A stretch of 64,000 bases of DNA from assembly GCF_003634755.1 (NCBI RefSeq), contig NZ_RBXA01000001.1, forward strand, positions 1,488,001 to 1,552,000, written 5' to 3'. The position numbers were made by a program, and so were the translations under genes. The notes below the pieces were generated by a model. That model was not told the origin of the DNA, made no database searches, and worked only from the letters and a program-made list of their open reading frames with translations. Shown here piece by piece: positions 52,594 to 61,967 of this stretch. How positions within the stretch are numbered: position 1 is the stretch's first letter; each line of letters begins with the position of its first letter. The DNA comes from Flavobacterium limicola. Lineage in GTDB: Bacteria > Bacteroidota > Bacteroidia > Flavobacteriales > Flavobacteriaceae.

Positions 52594-52746
52594 AATAAAT
52601 TGTGTTTGATTTTTGGTTTGGTTTATAATCATTCGCAATATAAATTTTTTTAACAAAATATTAATATATTTTTCAATTTTTTATAAAAAATATATTAGGC
52701 CTTTTTAATGTGCGATTTTAAATTATTTAAAACATTTTTAAAATCT

Positions 52747-52754
52747 TATATTTG
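52747..52754 (+). promoter_or_regulatory. -7 element for ychF
   Basis: TATATTTG is a full TAnnTTTG match 127 bases before ATG 52882, leaving a long AT-rich leader. A -33 element is not clear. Confidence 0.4.
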
Positions 52755-52881
52755 CAAACTTTTAGAGCAGACGTTATGTTCAAACCTAGCGTGTTATTTA
52801 TAAAAAAGAGTTGTATGAAATCTTTTAAAAACAGAAAGAATACAACACAATATTCCATTAAAAATAAAATATTATCTACAT

Positions 52882-53976
52882 ATGAAAGCAGGAATTGTAG
52901 GATTACCAAATGTTGGAAAATCAACATTATTCAATTGTTTATCCAATGCAAAAGCGCAAAGTGCTAACTTTCCTTTTTGTACAATCGAACCAAATATAGG
53001 GGTTGTAAATGTTCCAGATCCAAGAATTGAAAAATTGGAAGAATTAGTAAAACCAGAACGTGTACAAATGGCAACGGTTGATATCGTTGATATTGCAGGA
53101 TTGGTAAAAGGCGCCAGTAAAGGAGAAGGATTGGGGAATCAATTTCTTGGAAATATAAGAGAATGTAATGCGATTATTCATGTTTTGCGTTGTTTTGATA
53201 ACGATAATATTGTTCACGTTGACGGAAATGTAAATCCAATTCGCGACAAGGAAACGATTGATATCGAGTTGCAGTTGAAAGATTTAGAAACAGTTGAAAA
53301 ACGCCTTGAAAAAGTAAATCGTGCGGCTAAAACAGGAAATAAAGAAGCGCAAACTGAAAAAGCACTTTTAGATCGAATCAGAGAAACATTACTTCAAGCA
53401 AAATCGGCGAGAACGGTAACCCCACAAAGTAATGATGAAGAGGTTTTGATGGAAAGTTTTCAGTTAATTACAGCAAAACCAGTTTTGTATGTATGTAATG
53501 TGGATGAAAATTCAGCAGTTAGCGGAAATAAATATGTTGATCAGGTTCGTGAATTAGTAAAAGACGAAGATGCGGAAGTAATAATTCTTTCAGTTGGTGC
53601 TGAAGCTGATATTACCGAATTAGAAAGTTACGAAGAGCGTCAGGTTTTTCTTGAAGATATGGGGTTGAATGAGCCAGGAGCATCAGTTCTTATACGTGCA
53701 GCATACAAATTATTGAAACAACAAACCTATTTTACCGCAGGTGTCAAAGAAGTTCGTGCTTGGACAATCAATATCGGATCAACCGCGCCACAAGCTGCAG
53801 GAGTGATTCATACTGATTTCGAAAAAGGATTCATCCGTGCCGAAGTTATTGCTTATGAAGATTTCGTTCATTATGGTTCAGAAGCAAAATGTAAAGAAGC
53901 AGGAAAATTCAAGGTAGAGGGAAAAGAATATATAGTCAAAGATGGCGATGTAATGCACTTTAGATTTAACGTTTAA
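52882..53976 (+). CDS. ychF: Redox-regulated ATPase YchF (OLA1 family)
   Basis: Universal P-loop protein that binds the ribosome and hydrolyses ATP. The 364 aa length equals the usual 363-364 aa. Walker A is GLPNVGKS at 7-14 and DIVDIAGLVKGASKGEGLGNQFL follows. The G4 region reads YVCNVDE instead of the GTPase NKxD, which explains ATP preference. The C-terminal TGS-like domain ends with KDGDVMHFRFNV. Confidence 0.97.
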   Translation: MKAGIVGLPNVGKSTLFNCLSNAKAQSANFPFCTIEPNIGVVNVPDPRIEKLEELVKPERVQMATVDIVDIAGLVKGASKGEGLGNQFLGNIRECNAIIHVLRCFDNDNIVHVDGNVNPIRDKETIDIELQLKDLETVEKRLEKVNRAAKTGNKEAQTEKALLDRIRETLLQAKSARTVTPQSNDEEVLMESFQLITAKPVLYVCNVDENSAVSGNKYVDQVRELVKDEDAEVIILSVGAEADITELESYEERQVFLEDMGLNEPGASVLIRAAYKLLKQQTYFTAGVKEVRAWTINIGSTAPQAAGVIHTDFEKGFIRAEVIAYEDFVHYGSEAKCKEAGKFKVEGKEYIVKDGDVMHFRFNV

Positions 53977-54000
53977 TAAAGTCAGAATGTCCAAATTTGT

Positions 54001-54037
54001 AAAGTCGAAAGTTAGTAATAGCTTTCGACTTTTTTTT
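54001..54037 (+). terminator. Terminator after ychF
   Basis: AAAGTCGAAAG (54001-54011) pairs perfectly with CTTTCGACTTT (54022-54032), followed by T residues to 54037. It lies 24 bases after the stop codon. Confidence 0.9.
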
Positions 54038-54099
54038 GAACACAATTCCAGCTTTCTACTTCAAACGAAGTTCACTGAACTCCAATAAAAATAAAACTT

Positions 54100-54260
54100 T
54101 AGTGAAGTAATATTTTTCCATCAATCTCTTTTTCTACGACCAAAAAGGAGCTTCCTTTGGTCGTTCTTTTTCATCAAGAAAAAGTAAGATTGCTCTGAAA
54201 AATGCTTTCCGTTTCACTCTGGGGTAAAATCGATTTGGAGGAAAATGAAATTTTGTTTTT
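54100..54260. repeat. Non-coding interval with hairpin and possible dispersed-repeat/ORF remnant
   Basis: The 371-base gap 53977-54347 holds the ychF terminator and this segment. It includes an inverted repeat (ACGACCAAA at 54136-54144 with TTTGGTCGT at 54156-54164). On the minus strand a stop-free stretch without a good start codon ends at TAG 54133-54135 and reads KRKAFFRAILLFLDEKERPK near its end. This looks like a remnant or an intergenic repeat unit rather than a gene. Confidence 0.3.
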
Positions 54261-54347
54261 TTCTTATTTGTTTTCGTAATCTGTGAATCAATGTTAATTA
54301 TTTTGTTGTTATTTTATTTTTACTACTTTTAATAAAAACTAATCATC

Positions 54348-54878
54348 ATGAAAATTATAGCCTTTGGTGCAAGCCCCAGTAAAAACTCCATCAATAAAAA
54401 ATTAGCAACTTACGCCGCAACTCTTTTTGAAAATGCAGAAGTTGAAGTGTTGGATTTAAATGATTTTCAAATGCCTATTTTTACGGTAGACATAGAAAAA
54501 GAAATCGGTCAGCACGAGTTAGCAAAAGCATTTTTAGCTAAAATTGCTACTGCTGATATTTTGGTAGTTTCAATGGCGGAAAATAATGGGAATTATTCAG
54601 CGGCTTTCAAAAATATTTTTGATTGGTGTACTAGAATAAACGCCAAAGTTTTTCAGGAAAAACCAATGTTATTGATGGCAACTTCACCAGGAGCCAAAGG
54701 TGGGGCTAGCGTTTTGGGAATCGCAAAAAACGCTTTTCCTTTTTACGGTGGAAATATAAAAGCAAATTTTTCACTGCCTAGTTTTGATTCTAATTTTGAT
54801 GTAACAAACGGTAAAATTTCAAATCCGGAATTGGATAATCAGTTGAAAGAAGTTATTAAGAATTTTTCAATCGTTTAA
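54348..54878 (+). CDS. NADPH-dependent FMN reductase-type flavoprotein
   Basis: The 176 aa protein has the flavodoxin-like FMN phosphate-binding loop FGASPSKNSINKKLA at the N-terminus, MAENNGNYSAAFKNIFDW and TSPGAKGGASVLG, typical of NAD(P)H-dependent FMN reductases and azoreductase-like enzymes. It should transfer electrons from NADPH to FMN or quinone-like acceptors; the physiological acceptor is not known. It is a single-gene unit. Confidence 0.9.
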   Translation: MKIIAFGASPSKNSINKKLATYAATLFENAEVEVLDLNDFQMPIFTVDIEKEIGQHELAKAFLAKIATADILVVSMAENNGNYSAAFKNIFDWCTRINAKVFQEKPMLLMATSPGAKGGASVLGIAKNAFPFYGGNIKANFSLPSFDSNFDVTNGKISNPELDNQLKEVIKNFSIV

Positions 54879-54927
54879 TTTTCAATGTTTAAATCTTTCA
54901 ATTTACTAATGTCAATATTATTCTTAA

Positions 54928-54935
54928 TAACTTTG
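54928..54935 (+). promoter_or_regulatory. -7 element for parE
   Basis: TAACTTTG matches TAnnTTTG, 64 bases before ATG 55000. No -33 TTTG at the optimal distance is visible. Confidence 0.35.
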
Positions 54936-54999
54936 ACGTCTGCCTATTTTAAAATTTATCGAATTACACTACATTAGCGCCAAATCCATAAATTTTACA

Positions 55000-56862
55000 A
55001 TGTCCGAACAAAATCAATATACCGAAGATAATATTCGGTCGCTCGACTGGAAAGAACATATTCGAATGCGTCCCGGAATGTACATTGGGAAATTGGGTGA
55101 TGGCTCTTCTCCGGATGATGGTATTTATATTTTGGTCAAAGAAGTACTCGATAACTGTATCGATGAATTTGCTATGGGAGCTGGAAAAACTATCGAAGTA
55201 ACCATTAGAGATAGAACAGTTACGGTTCGTGATTATGGCCGTGGAATTCCCCTTGGGAAAGTTGTCGATGTAGTATCGAAAATGAATACAGGAGGAAAGT
55301 ATGATTCTAAAGCGTTTCAAAAATCAGTTGGTTTAAATGGTGTCGGAACTAAAGCTGTCAACGCTTTGTCAGATTATTTCCGTGTTGAATCAGTGCGTGA
55401 CGATAAACAAAAAGCCGCAGAGTTTTCAGCGGGAAATTTGATTTTAGAAGAAGATATAATTGATACTACTAAAAGAAAAGGAACGAAAGTTACTTTTACG
55501 CCCGATGAAACCATTTTCAAAAATTACAAATTCCGTTTTGAATATATTATCAAAATGGTTAAAAATTATTGTTACTTAAACAATGGTTTGACAATCATTT
55601 TTAATGGAGAAAAATACTACTCTGAAAACGGGCTAAAAGATTTATTAGAGGCAACTATCAATGTTGAGGATTTAGAATATCCAATCATACATTTGAAAGA
55701 AGGCGATATCGAGATTGCTTTAACACACAGTAAAACACAGTACAGCGAGGAGTATCATTCGTTTGTAAATGGACAAAATACCACGCAAGGAGGAACCCAT
55801 TTAGCAGCTTATCGAGAAGCAATTGTCAAAACGATTCGGGAGTTTTATAATAAAAGTTTCGAAGCTTCAGATGTTCGAAAATCGATTGTTACGGCGATAA
55901 GTATAAAGGTGATGGAGCCGGTTTTTGAATCGCAAACCAAAACCAAATTAGGTTCAACTGATATGGGTTCTGAACCGGGAACACCTTCGGTGCGGACCTT
56001 TGTAAATGATTTTGTGAAAACGAAGTTGGATAATTATTTACATAAGAATCCTGCAACTTCAGACGCATTATTACGCAAAATTCTTCAAGCCGAAAGAGAG
56101 CGAAAAGAATTATCTGGAATCAGGAAACTAGCCACTGATCGTGCCAAAAAAGCGAACTTACACAATAAGAAATTAAGAGATTGTAGGGCGCATCTTCCGG
56201 ATACTAAAAATCCTAAAAATTTAGAAAGCACGCTTTTTATTACGGAGGGAGATTCGGCTTCTGGGTCGATTACCAAATCACGTGATGTAAATACGCAAGC
56301 CGTTTTTAGTTTACGTGGTAAGCCTTTGAATTCTTATGGAATGAGTAAGAAAATTGTTTATGAAAATGAAGAATTCAATTTATTGCAAGCGGCTTTGGAT
56401 ATCGAAGATGGATTGGAAAAACTACGTTATAACAACATTGTAATTGCAACTGATGCCGATGTCGATGGAATGCACATTCGATTGCTATTGATTACGTTTT
56501 TTCTTCAGTTTTTTCCTGAATTGATAAAAGAAGGTCATTTGTATATTTTGCAAACGCCACTTTTCAGGGTTCGAAATAAAAAAGAAACGATTTACTGCTA
56601 CTCTGATGAAGAACGGAAAGATGCTATTGAAAAACTAAAGCCAAAACCAGAAATCACCCGATTTAAAGGATTAGGAGAGATTTCTCCGGATGAGTTCAAG
56701 AATTTCATTGGAGAAACCATTCGTTTAGATCCAATTATGATGGACAAAAACACTTCGATAGAACAATTGCTTTCTTTTTATATGGGTAAAAATACTCCCG
56801 ACAGACAGGAATTTATCATCAAGAATTTGAAAGTGGAATTGGATGTAATTGAGAAAGTTTAA
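55000..56862 (+). CDS. parE: DNA topoisomerase IV subunit B
   Basis: ATPase subunit of topoisomerase IV, which separates daughter chromosomes. The 620 aa protein has the GHKL ATPase with E48 and N52 ([11 protein letters not shown]), GRGIPLG and [14 protein letters not shown]. The TOPRIM domain has E416 in TEGDSASGS and the metal triad D485-A-D487-V-D489. It ends with the conserved [11 protein letters not shown]. The order parE, small gene, parC indicates topoisomerase IV rather than gyrase. Confidence 0.97.
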   Translation: MSEQNQYTEDNIRSLDWKEHIRMRPGMYIGKLGDGSSPDDGIYILVKEVLDNCIDEFAMGAGKTIEVTIRDRTVTVRDYGRGIPLGKVVDVVSKMNTGGKYDSKAFQKSVGLNGVGTKAVNALSDYFRVESVRDDKQKAAEFSAGNLILEEDIIDTTKRKGTKVTFTPDETIFKNYKFRFEYIIKMVKNYCYLNNGLTIIFNGEKYYSENGLKDLLEATINVEDLEYPIIHLKEGDIEIALTHSKTQYSEEYHSFVNGQNTTQGGTHLAAYREAIVKTIREFYNKSFEASDVRKSIVTAISIKVMEPVFESQTKTKLGSTDMGSEPGTPSVRTFVNDFVKTKLDNYLHKNPATSDALLRKILQAERERKELSGIRKLATDRAKKANLHNKKLRDCRAHLPDTKNPKNLESTLFITEGDSASGSITKSRDVNTQAVFSLRGKPLNSYGMSKKIVYENEEFNLLQAALDIEDGLEKLRYNNIVIATDADVDGMHIRLLLITFFLQFFPELIKEGHLYILQTPLFRVRNKKETIYCYSDEERKDAIEKLKPKPEITRFKGLGEISPDEFKNFIGETIRLDPIMMDKNTSIEQLLSFYMGKNTPDRQEFIIKNLKVELDVIEKV

Positions 56863-56874
56863 ATAGTTATTAAG

Positions 56875-57060
56875 ATGCCTACAAAAAGAACACTAATTTT
56901 TATCGCTTTACTATTTTTGATTACTTTTTCAACTATTTTTTTTATTAAAAGTAGTAATGATCATAAAGAATGTGATATAGTTATAAAGAAAGAGTTGGAT
57001 ACAAATGGAAATGAGACTAGAAAGGAAGAGCATGTTTGTAAAGAGAAATATTCTTTTTAG
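56875..57060 (+). CDS. Small single-pass membrane protein between parE and parC
   Basis: The 61 aa ORF has one hydrophobic segment (about 7-25) preceded by basic residues, then a charged tail with two cysteines (HKECDIV and HVCKEK). It begins 12 bases after the parE stop and ends 50 bases before parC, a spacing that suggests translation with the topoisomerase genes. I recognise no family; a role beyond the membrane location is not proposed. Confidence 0.55.
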   Translation: MPTKRTLIFIALLFLITFSTIFFIKSSNDHKECDIVIKKELDTNGNETRKEEHVCKEKYSF

Positions 57061-57110
57061 AGTTTTTAGAACAAAATTAGAATTGATTATGATTCAATAG
57101 AATATATTTA

Positions 57111-59804
57111 ATGAAAGACGAAGAAGACGAAAACATATTACCGGAAGGTCAAGAAGACGAAAGTACAAGTGGTGCTGAAGGTTTTGAAGATATAATTTCT
57201 TCTGGAAGCCAACATTTTTACGATAATCAAGAAGACGGAAACGATACCATTACCAAAGTTACGGGAATGTATAAAGACTGGTTTCTGGATTATGCGTCGT
57301 ATGTAATTCTGGAGCGTGCCGTTCCGGCGATTGAAGACGGGTTTAAACCCGTGCAACGTCGTATCATGCACTCTCTAAAAGAATTAGATGACGGCCGTTA
57401 TAATAAAGTGGCTAATGTTGTTGGACACACCATGCAGTATCATCCTCACGGAGATCAGAGTATTGGTGATGCGATGGTGCAAATTGGTCAAAAAGAATTA
57501 TTGATAGACTGTCAGGGAAACTGGGGGAATATACTAACAGGTGACGGTGCTGCTGCTTCCCGTTACATTGAAGCGCGTTTGTCTAAATTTGCTTTGGAAG
57601 TTATTTACAGTCCAAAAATCACTGATTGGGGCGTTTCTTATGATGGAAGACGAGCGGAACCGAATAATCTTCCAGTGAAGTTTCCGTTACTATTGGCGCA
57701 AGGAGCCGAAGGTATTGCAGTAGGTCTTTCCACGAAAGTGTTACCTCATAATTTTAATGAACTAATTGATTCTTCGATAAAAATATTAAAAGGGAAACCT
57801 TTTACACTGTATCCGGATTTCATGACACAAGGTATTGCTGATGTGTCTAATTATAATGATGGATTGCGTGGCGGACGTGTTCGGGTTCGTGCCAAAATTG
57901 GCCAGTTGGACAAAAATACGTTGGTGATTACCCAAATTCCGTTTTCGACCAATACGACGAACTTGATTGACAGCATTCTGAAAGCGAATGAGAAAGGTAA
58001 AATCAAAATCAAGAAGATTGAAGACAATACCGCGGCGGAGGTTGAGATATTAATTCACCTTTTCCCAGGTGTTTCCCCTGATAAAACCATTGATGCATTA
58101 TTTGCTTTTACGGCTTGTGAAACTTCGGTGGCGCCGTTAGGTTGTGTGATTGAGGATAACAAACCACTTTTTATTGGTGTCTCTGAAATGTTGAAAATAT
58201 CAACGAACAGAACCGTTGAATTACTGAAAAGTGAACTTGAAATTCAATTGAGTGAATTGGAGGAACAATGGCATTTTCTTTCTTTGGAACGTATTTTTAT
58301 CGAAAATAAAATATACCGCGACATTGAAGAAATGACAACCAGAGAAACGGTAATTAAAGCCGTCGATGATGGTTTGAAGCCACACACAAAACACTTGAAA
58401 CGTGCTGTTACCGAAGAAGATATTCTAAGTTTGTTAGATATCCGAATCATGCGTATTTCCAAATTTGACAGCAATAAAGCACAGGATAAAATTGAATCAT
58501 TGGAAGGTGATATCGAGCAAGTAAAATATAATTTAGAACATCTGATTGATTTTGCAATTGCCTATTTTACCAAGCTGAAAGAGAAGTATGGAAAAGGGCG
58601 GGAACGCCATACAGAGCTTCGAATTTTTGATGATATCGAAGCAACGAAAGTAGTTTTAAGAAATACTAAATTATACGTAAATAAGGAAGAAGGTTTCGTA
58701 GGCACAAGTTTGAAAAAAGATGAATATGTTACGGATTGTTCTGATATTGATGATGTAATTGTTTTTCTGCGTGACGGAAAAATGATGATTACCAAAGTAG
58801 ATGCTAAAACTTTCGTGGGTAAGGATATTATTCATATTGCTATTTTTGACAAAAGTGATAAAAGAACGATTTATAACATGATTTACCGTGATGGAAAATC
58901 TGGGCCTTCTTATATCAAACGATTCAATGTTTCAGGAGTTACCCGTGACAAAGCATACGATTTAACCAATGAAACTGCTGGTTCTCAAGTATTGTATTTT
59001 TCTTGTAATCCAAATGGCGAAGCAGAAGTGATTACTATTTTACTACGTCAAATTGGAACTGTCAAAAAACTGAAATTTGATATTGATTTTGCCAGTTTGG
59101 CGATAAAAGGAAGAAGTTCGAAAGGAAATTTGGTGACTAAATATCCAATCAAAAAAATAGAATTAAAAGAAAAAGGAATTTCAACTTTATTGCCAAGAAA
59201 AGTTTGGTTTGATGATACTGTTCAACGATTGAATGTGGATGGAAGAGGGGAATTATTGGGTGAATTCAGACCTAGCGATAAGATTCTAGTCATATCGCAA
59301 GCTGGAAAACTAAAAGTAATTACGCCGGAATTATCTACACATTTTGATGAAGATATGGTAGTTTTAGAGAAATGGATACCTAAAAAACCAATTTCAGCGA
59401 TTTATTATGATGGAGAAAAAGAGCGGTATTACATCAAACGTTTTTTGGTGGAAACTGAAAACAAAGAAGAAAGCTTTATAACGGAACACGCTAATTCACA
59501 TCTTGAAATTGTCTCAACAGATTATCGTCCAGTTGCGGAACTAGTTTTTACAAAAGTTAAAGGTGTACAGAAAGAAAATATGACGGTGGACATTGAATCT
59601 TTTATTGCTTTGAAAGGATTTAAAGCGTTAGGAAATCAATTGACAGCTGATAAGTTAAAACAAGTAAATCTATTAGAGCCTTTGGCTTATGAAGTTCCGG
59701 TTGAGGTAATTGCTGAGGATTTAGAAGTAAAAGGAGAAACGGATGCTGATGATGCTTCGATTCAATTAGATGATGATGGTCAGATTACTTTATCCTTAGA
59801 ATAA
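57111..59804 (+). CDS. parC: DNA topoisomerase IV subunit A
   Basis: DNA-cleaving subunit of topoisomerase IV. The 897 aa protein has the breakage-reunion domain with catalytic tyrosine Y152 (AAASRYIEA), GFKPVQRRIMHSL and HPHGDQSIGDA upstream of it. A coiled-coil tower region follows, then a C-terminal beta-pinwheel-like region and a highly acidic tail. The first 40 residues are also acidic. Together with ParE it forms the ParC2ParE2 enzyme targeted by quinolones. Confidence 0.97.
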   Translation: MKDEEDENILPEGQEDESTSGAEGFEDIISSGSQHFYDNQEDGNDTITKVTGMYKDWFLDYASYVILERAVPAIEDGFKPVQRRIMHSLKELDDGRYNKVANVVGHTMQYHPHGDQSIGDAMVQIGQKELLIDCQGNWGNILTGDGAAASRYIEARLSKFALEVIYSPKITDWGVSYDGRRAEPNNLPVKFPLLLAQGAEGIAVGLSTKVLPHNFNELIDSSIKILKGKPFTLYPDFMTQGIADVSNYNDGLRGGRVRVRAKIGQLDKNTLVITQIPFSTNTTNLIDSILKANEKGKIKIKKIEDNTAAEVEILIHLFPGVSPDKTIDALFAFTACETSVAPLGCVIEDNKPLFIGVSEMLKISTNRTVELLKSELEIQLSELEEQWHFLSLERIFIENKIYRDIEEMTTRETVIKAVDDGLKPHTKHLKRAVTEEDILSLLDIRIMRISKFDSNKAQDKIESLEGDIEQVKYNLEHLIDFAIAYFTKLKEKYGKGRERHTELRIFDDIEATKVVLRNTKLYVNKEEGFVGTSLKKDEYVTDCSDIDDVIVFLRDGKMMITKVDAKTFVGKDIIHIAIFDKSDKRTIYNMIYRDGKSGPSYIKRFNVSGVTRDKAYDLTNETAGSQVLYFSCNPNGEAEVITILLRQIGTVKKLKFDIDFASLAIKGRSSKGNLVTKYPIKKIELKEKGISTLLPRKVWFDDTVQRLNVDGRGELLGEFRPSDKILVISQAGKLKVITPELSTHFDEDMVVLEKWIPKKPISAIYYDGEKERYYIKRFLVETENKEESFITEHANSHLEIVSTDYRPVAELVFTKVKGVQKENMTVDIESFIALKGFKALGNQLTADKLKQVNLLEPLAYEVPVEVIAEDLEVKGETDADDASIQLDDDGQITLSLE

Positions 59805-59807
59805 AAG

Positions 59808-59827
59808 AAGCTCCTGAAAAGGAGCTT
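59808..59827. terminator. Weak hairpin between parC and terC
   Basis: AAGCTCC (59808-59814) pairs with GGAGCTT (59821-59827) around a 6-base loop, between convergent genes. The T-run that follows is interrupted. Confidence 0.45.
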
Positions 59828-59850
59828 GTGTATTTTAAAAAAGGTTTTGA

Positions 59851-60621
59851 TTATTTATTTTTCTTCATTTTCATATTCAGCACTTCAACTAATAATGAGA
59901 ATGAAATTGCAAAATATAAATATCCTTTTGGAACTGGCGAAACATGACTTCCGAAGATTAAAGCATTTGATAAATGGGCACTTTCAGTAAGCAACATCAT
60001 CCCAATAAGAATCAAAAAGGATAATCCAAGTATTTGAATTGAAGGATGTTTATTGACGAAATTCCCAACAGGAACAGCAAATTGCATCATTACTAAAACT
60101 GAGATTACGACAGCTGTAATCATAATGTACAAAGCACCTTCCACTCCGTTTGTCATACCCACCGCGGTAAGAATACTATCAAAAGAGAAAACTAAATCAA
60201 TCATGATAATTTGTAACAGTACGTTCTGGAATGATTTCGTTGCTGCTTTTCCTATTTCTTTTTCTTCATGTCCTTTTTCATCAACTTTCTCCCTGATTTC
60301 ATTTGTACTTTTATAAATTAAGAATAATCCACCACCGAGTAATATAAGACTCTGCCCCGTTATTCCAGCTGAAAACCAACTAAAATCAATATGAAACCAA
60401 GGTTCTTTCATTTGAATCAATAAGTTGATACCAAACAAAAGTGCAATTCTCATGAACATGGCTAGGAACATTCCTATTTTAGTAGCTCTTTTACGTTGTT
60501 CTACGGGCAATTTCCCAGTAGCAATCGATATGAATATGATATTATCGATTCCCAATACAATCTCCAGAAATGTCAATGTTAAAAGGGCAATCCAGGCGTC
60601 GGGATTTAAAAATACTTCCAT
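59851..60621 (-). CDS. TerC family integral membrane protein
   Basis: The 256 aa protein has about seven membrane helices and the TerC hallmarks LEIVLGIDNIIFISIATGKL and IDLVFSFDSILTAVGMTNG, with the two conserved acidic positions in helices that bind divalent cations. TerC/Alx-type proteins export metals such as manganese and help metallate secreted enzymes. A loop of charged residues (about 105-125) faces the cytoplasm. It starts 25 bases after the upstream lipoprotein gene. Confidence 0.92.
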   Translation of the reverse strand: MEVFLNPDAWIALLTLTFLEIVLGIDNIIFISIATGKLPVEQRKRATKIGMFLAMFMRIALLFGINLLIQMKEPWFHIDFSWFSAGITGQSLILLGGGLFLIYKSTNEIREKVDEKGHEEKEIGKAATKSFQNVLLQIIMIDLVFSFDSILTAVGMTNGVEGALYIMITAVVISVLVMMQFAVPVGNFVNKHPSIQILGLSFLILIGMMLLTESAHLSNALIFGSHVSPVPKGYLYFAISFSLLVEVLNMKMKKNK

Positions 60622-60646
60622 TTTGTTCAGTTATAAATTATAATTC

Positions 60647-61021
60647 TTAATCGGCAATCTTGGTAACGGTTCCTTTTTGTTTGGCATCTGATCCAACCAT
60701 TCCAAATTCAAAGGTATACGAATTTTTTGAGGTGGTCAAAATTTTCATATCAATAGCTTTTTTCTCTGCCATATTTTTAGGATGAATTTTTTGTAAAACA
60801 TATTCACAATCATTTACCCATCGAATTGCAGCGGTATCTGTTTTGCCTTCGAAAGTTTCAATCTCGATAGTGTCATTGCGTTCAAAAAGAGTGGTTTTTT
60901 TCACACCGTCAACTTCATATTCAAACTTGAATTTTCCAGTTTTAAAATCTTTGCAATTACGATCCGCATCATAACACGACATTAGAAGCAGTAGTGGGAG
61001 GAGGAATATTATTTTTTTCAT
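60647..61021 (-). CDS. Small lipoprotein of unknown function
   Basis: The 124 aa protein has a lipoprotein signal (LLLLMSC) and a compact beta-rich domain with CKDFKTGKFKFEYEV, IETFEGKTDTAAIRW and YTFEFGMVGSDAKQKGTV. The ATG at 61021 is preferred, since the longer frame to 61060 places extra residues before the signal. A name such as topoisomerase would be wrong, despite parC nearby: no related motif is present. Confidence 0.75.
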   Translation of the reverse strand: MKKIIFLLPLLLLMSCYDADRNCKDFKTGKFKFEYEVDGVKKTTLFERNDTIEIETFEGKTDTAAIRWVNDCEYVLQKIHPKNMAEKKAIDMKILTTSKNSYTFEFGMVGSDAKQKGTVTKIAD

Positions 61022-61100
61022 TAGTAAGAGGTTTATTTTTAATTTTATAAAGTAAATCAATTTTACTGATTCAATCGAAGGGTTGTAGTTAGAAATCTAA

Positions 61101-61673
61101 TTACACAATTTTAATATCATATTTGTCCAAAAGTCCAATAATTCCTTGTGTTGAAAATTTTGCTTTTTTCATCGGATTGAATTCAGGATCAATTTTGAAA
61201 TCAGTAGCTTTTGAAAAATCGGCTCCAGCTAATTGCGTATTATTGAAAATACCACCATCTAAATTACTATTATCGAAAACAGCACTTGTAAGATTAGTTC
61301 CAACAAAGCTTACTTCTCTTAATGAACAGGAATTGAATTTTGTCTTTGGCATTTTTTTATTGGCAAACGAGGAATAATCCAAAACACATTCCTGAAAACT
61401 CACATTAAACAAGAAATCATCACATTCCTCAAATTGAATTCCCAGTAATTTGCAGTTTTTAAATTGAATGCCTTTCAAACTTGTCCCGGATAATTTAGTC
61501 ATAGCCAAATTGCAATCAATGAACTCGCAATCCATAAATGTGCTATACGAGAAATCACTATTTGATAAATCACAGTTTTTAAAAATGCAATCCTCAAATT
61601 CTCGGTTGTTTACTTTTTTATCGACGTAAACAATTTTTTCAAATGTTTTTTGTACATGAATTAGGTTTTCCAT
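61101..61673 (-). CDS. Pentapeptide-repeat protein
   Basis: The 190 aa protein consists mainly of tandem five-residue units of the A(D/N)LxX/xxF type, for example NCDLSNSDFSYSTFMDCEF and LREVSFVGTNLTSAVFDNS, which form a right-handed quadrilateral beta-helix. No signal peptide or membrane segment is visible. Some family members mimic DNA and protect topoisomerases from quinolones (Qnr, MfpA), and this gene lies near parE/parC, but it is a separate minus-strand unit and the link is speculative. Its start overlaps the upstream stop by one base. Confidence 0.88.
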   Translation of the reverse strand: MENLIHVQKTFEKIVYVDKKVNNREFEDCIFKNCDLSNSDFSYSTFMDCEFIDCNLAMTKLSGTSLKGIQFKNCKLLGIQFEECDDFLFNVSFQECVLDYSSFANKKMPKTKFNSCSLREVSFVGTNLTSAVFDNSNLDGGIFNNTQLAGADFSKATDFKIDPEFNPMKKAKFSTQGIIGLLDKYDIKIV

Positions 61674-61894
61674 TAGTCGTTAAATAAGCTTTTCATAATT
61701 GTTTTTAACCCCAAGAACATCAAATACATGGCAGCAATACAAGCAACAATTCCAATTGCTAAAACTAAATAATGCCACACATTTTGTTTGTTCATAAAGG
61801 CATTATATATTAAAGTAGGCCCAATGAAAATCAATGGTAAAGCTCCTGATAAATATTTGATTCCTTTAGATAATAGTTCTTTGTTGGTTACCAT
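61673..61894 (-). CDS. Small membrane protein (DUF6095-like)
   Basis: The 73 aa protein has two membrane helices (about 15-32 and 41-64) and a basic C-terminus. The order murQ, this gene, pentapeptide protein with TAATG overlap supports a real operon member. It resembles the DUF6095 family of Flavobacteriia; function unknown. Confidence 0.7.
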   Translation of the reverse strand: MVTNKELLSKGIKYLSGALPLIFIGPTLIYNAFMNKQNVWHYLVLAIGIVACIAAMYLMFLGLKTIMKSLFND

Positions 61895-61967
61895 TGTTTA
61901 GTTTAAAGTTTAAGGTTCGGCATTTGTCGATGTACTCAAAAACATTCGCCTGTATTCTGAAATCTGT

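Noticed and set aside
52752..52967. 71 aa ORF in the ychF leader
   Set aside because: It runs into ychF in another frame and has an unlikely composition; a short leader peptide cannot be excluded but is not supported.
54964..55320. 118 aa minus-strand ORF over the start of parE
   Set aside because: parE is certain here, and the antisense frame shows no recognisable domain.
60647..61021. Naming the small lipoprotein gene as a topoisomerase component because of parC nearby
   Set aside because: The protein has a lipobox, 124 residues and no topoisomerase motif, and lies on the other strand.
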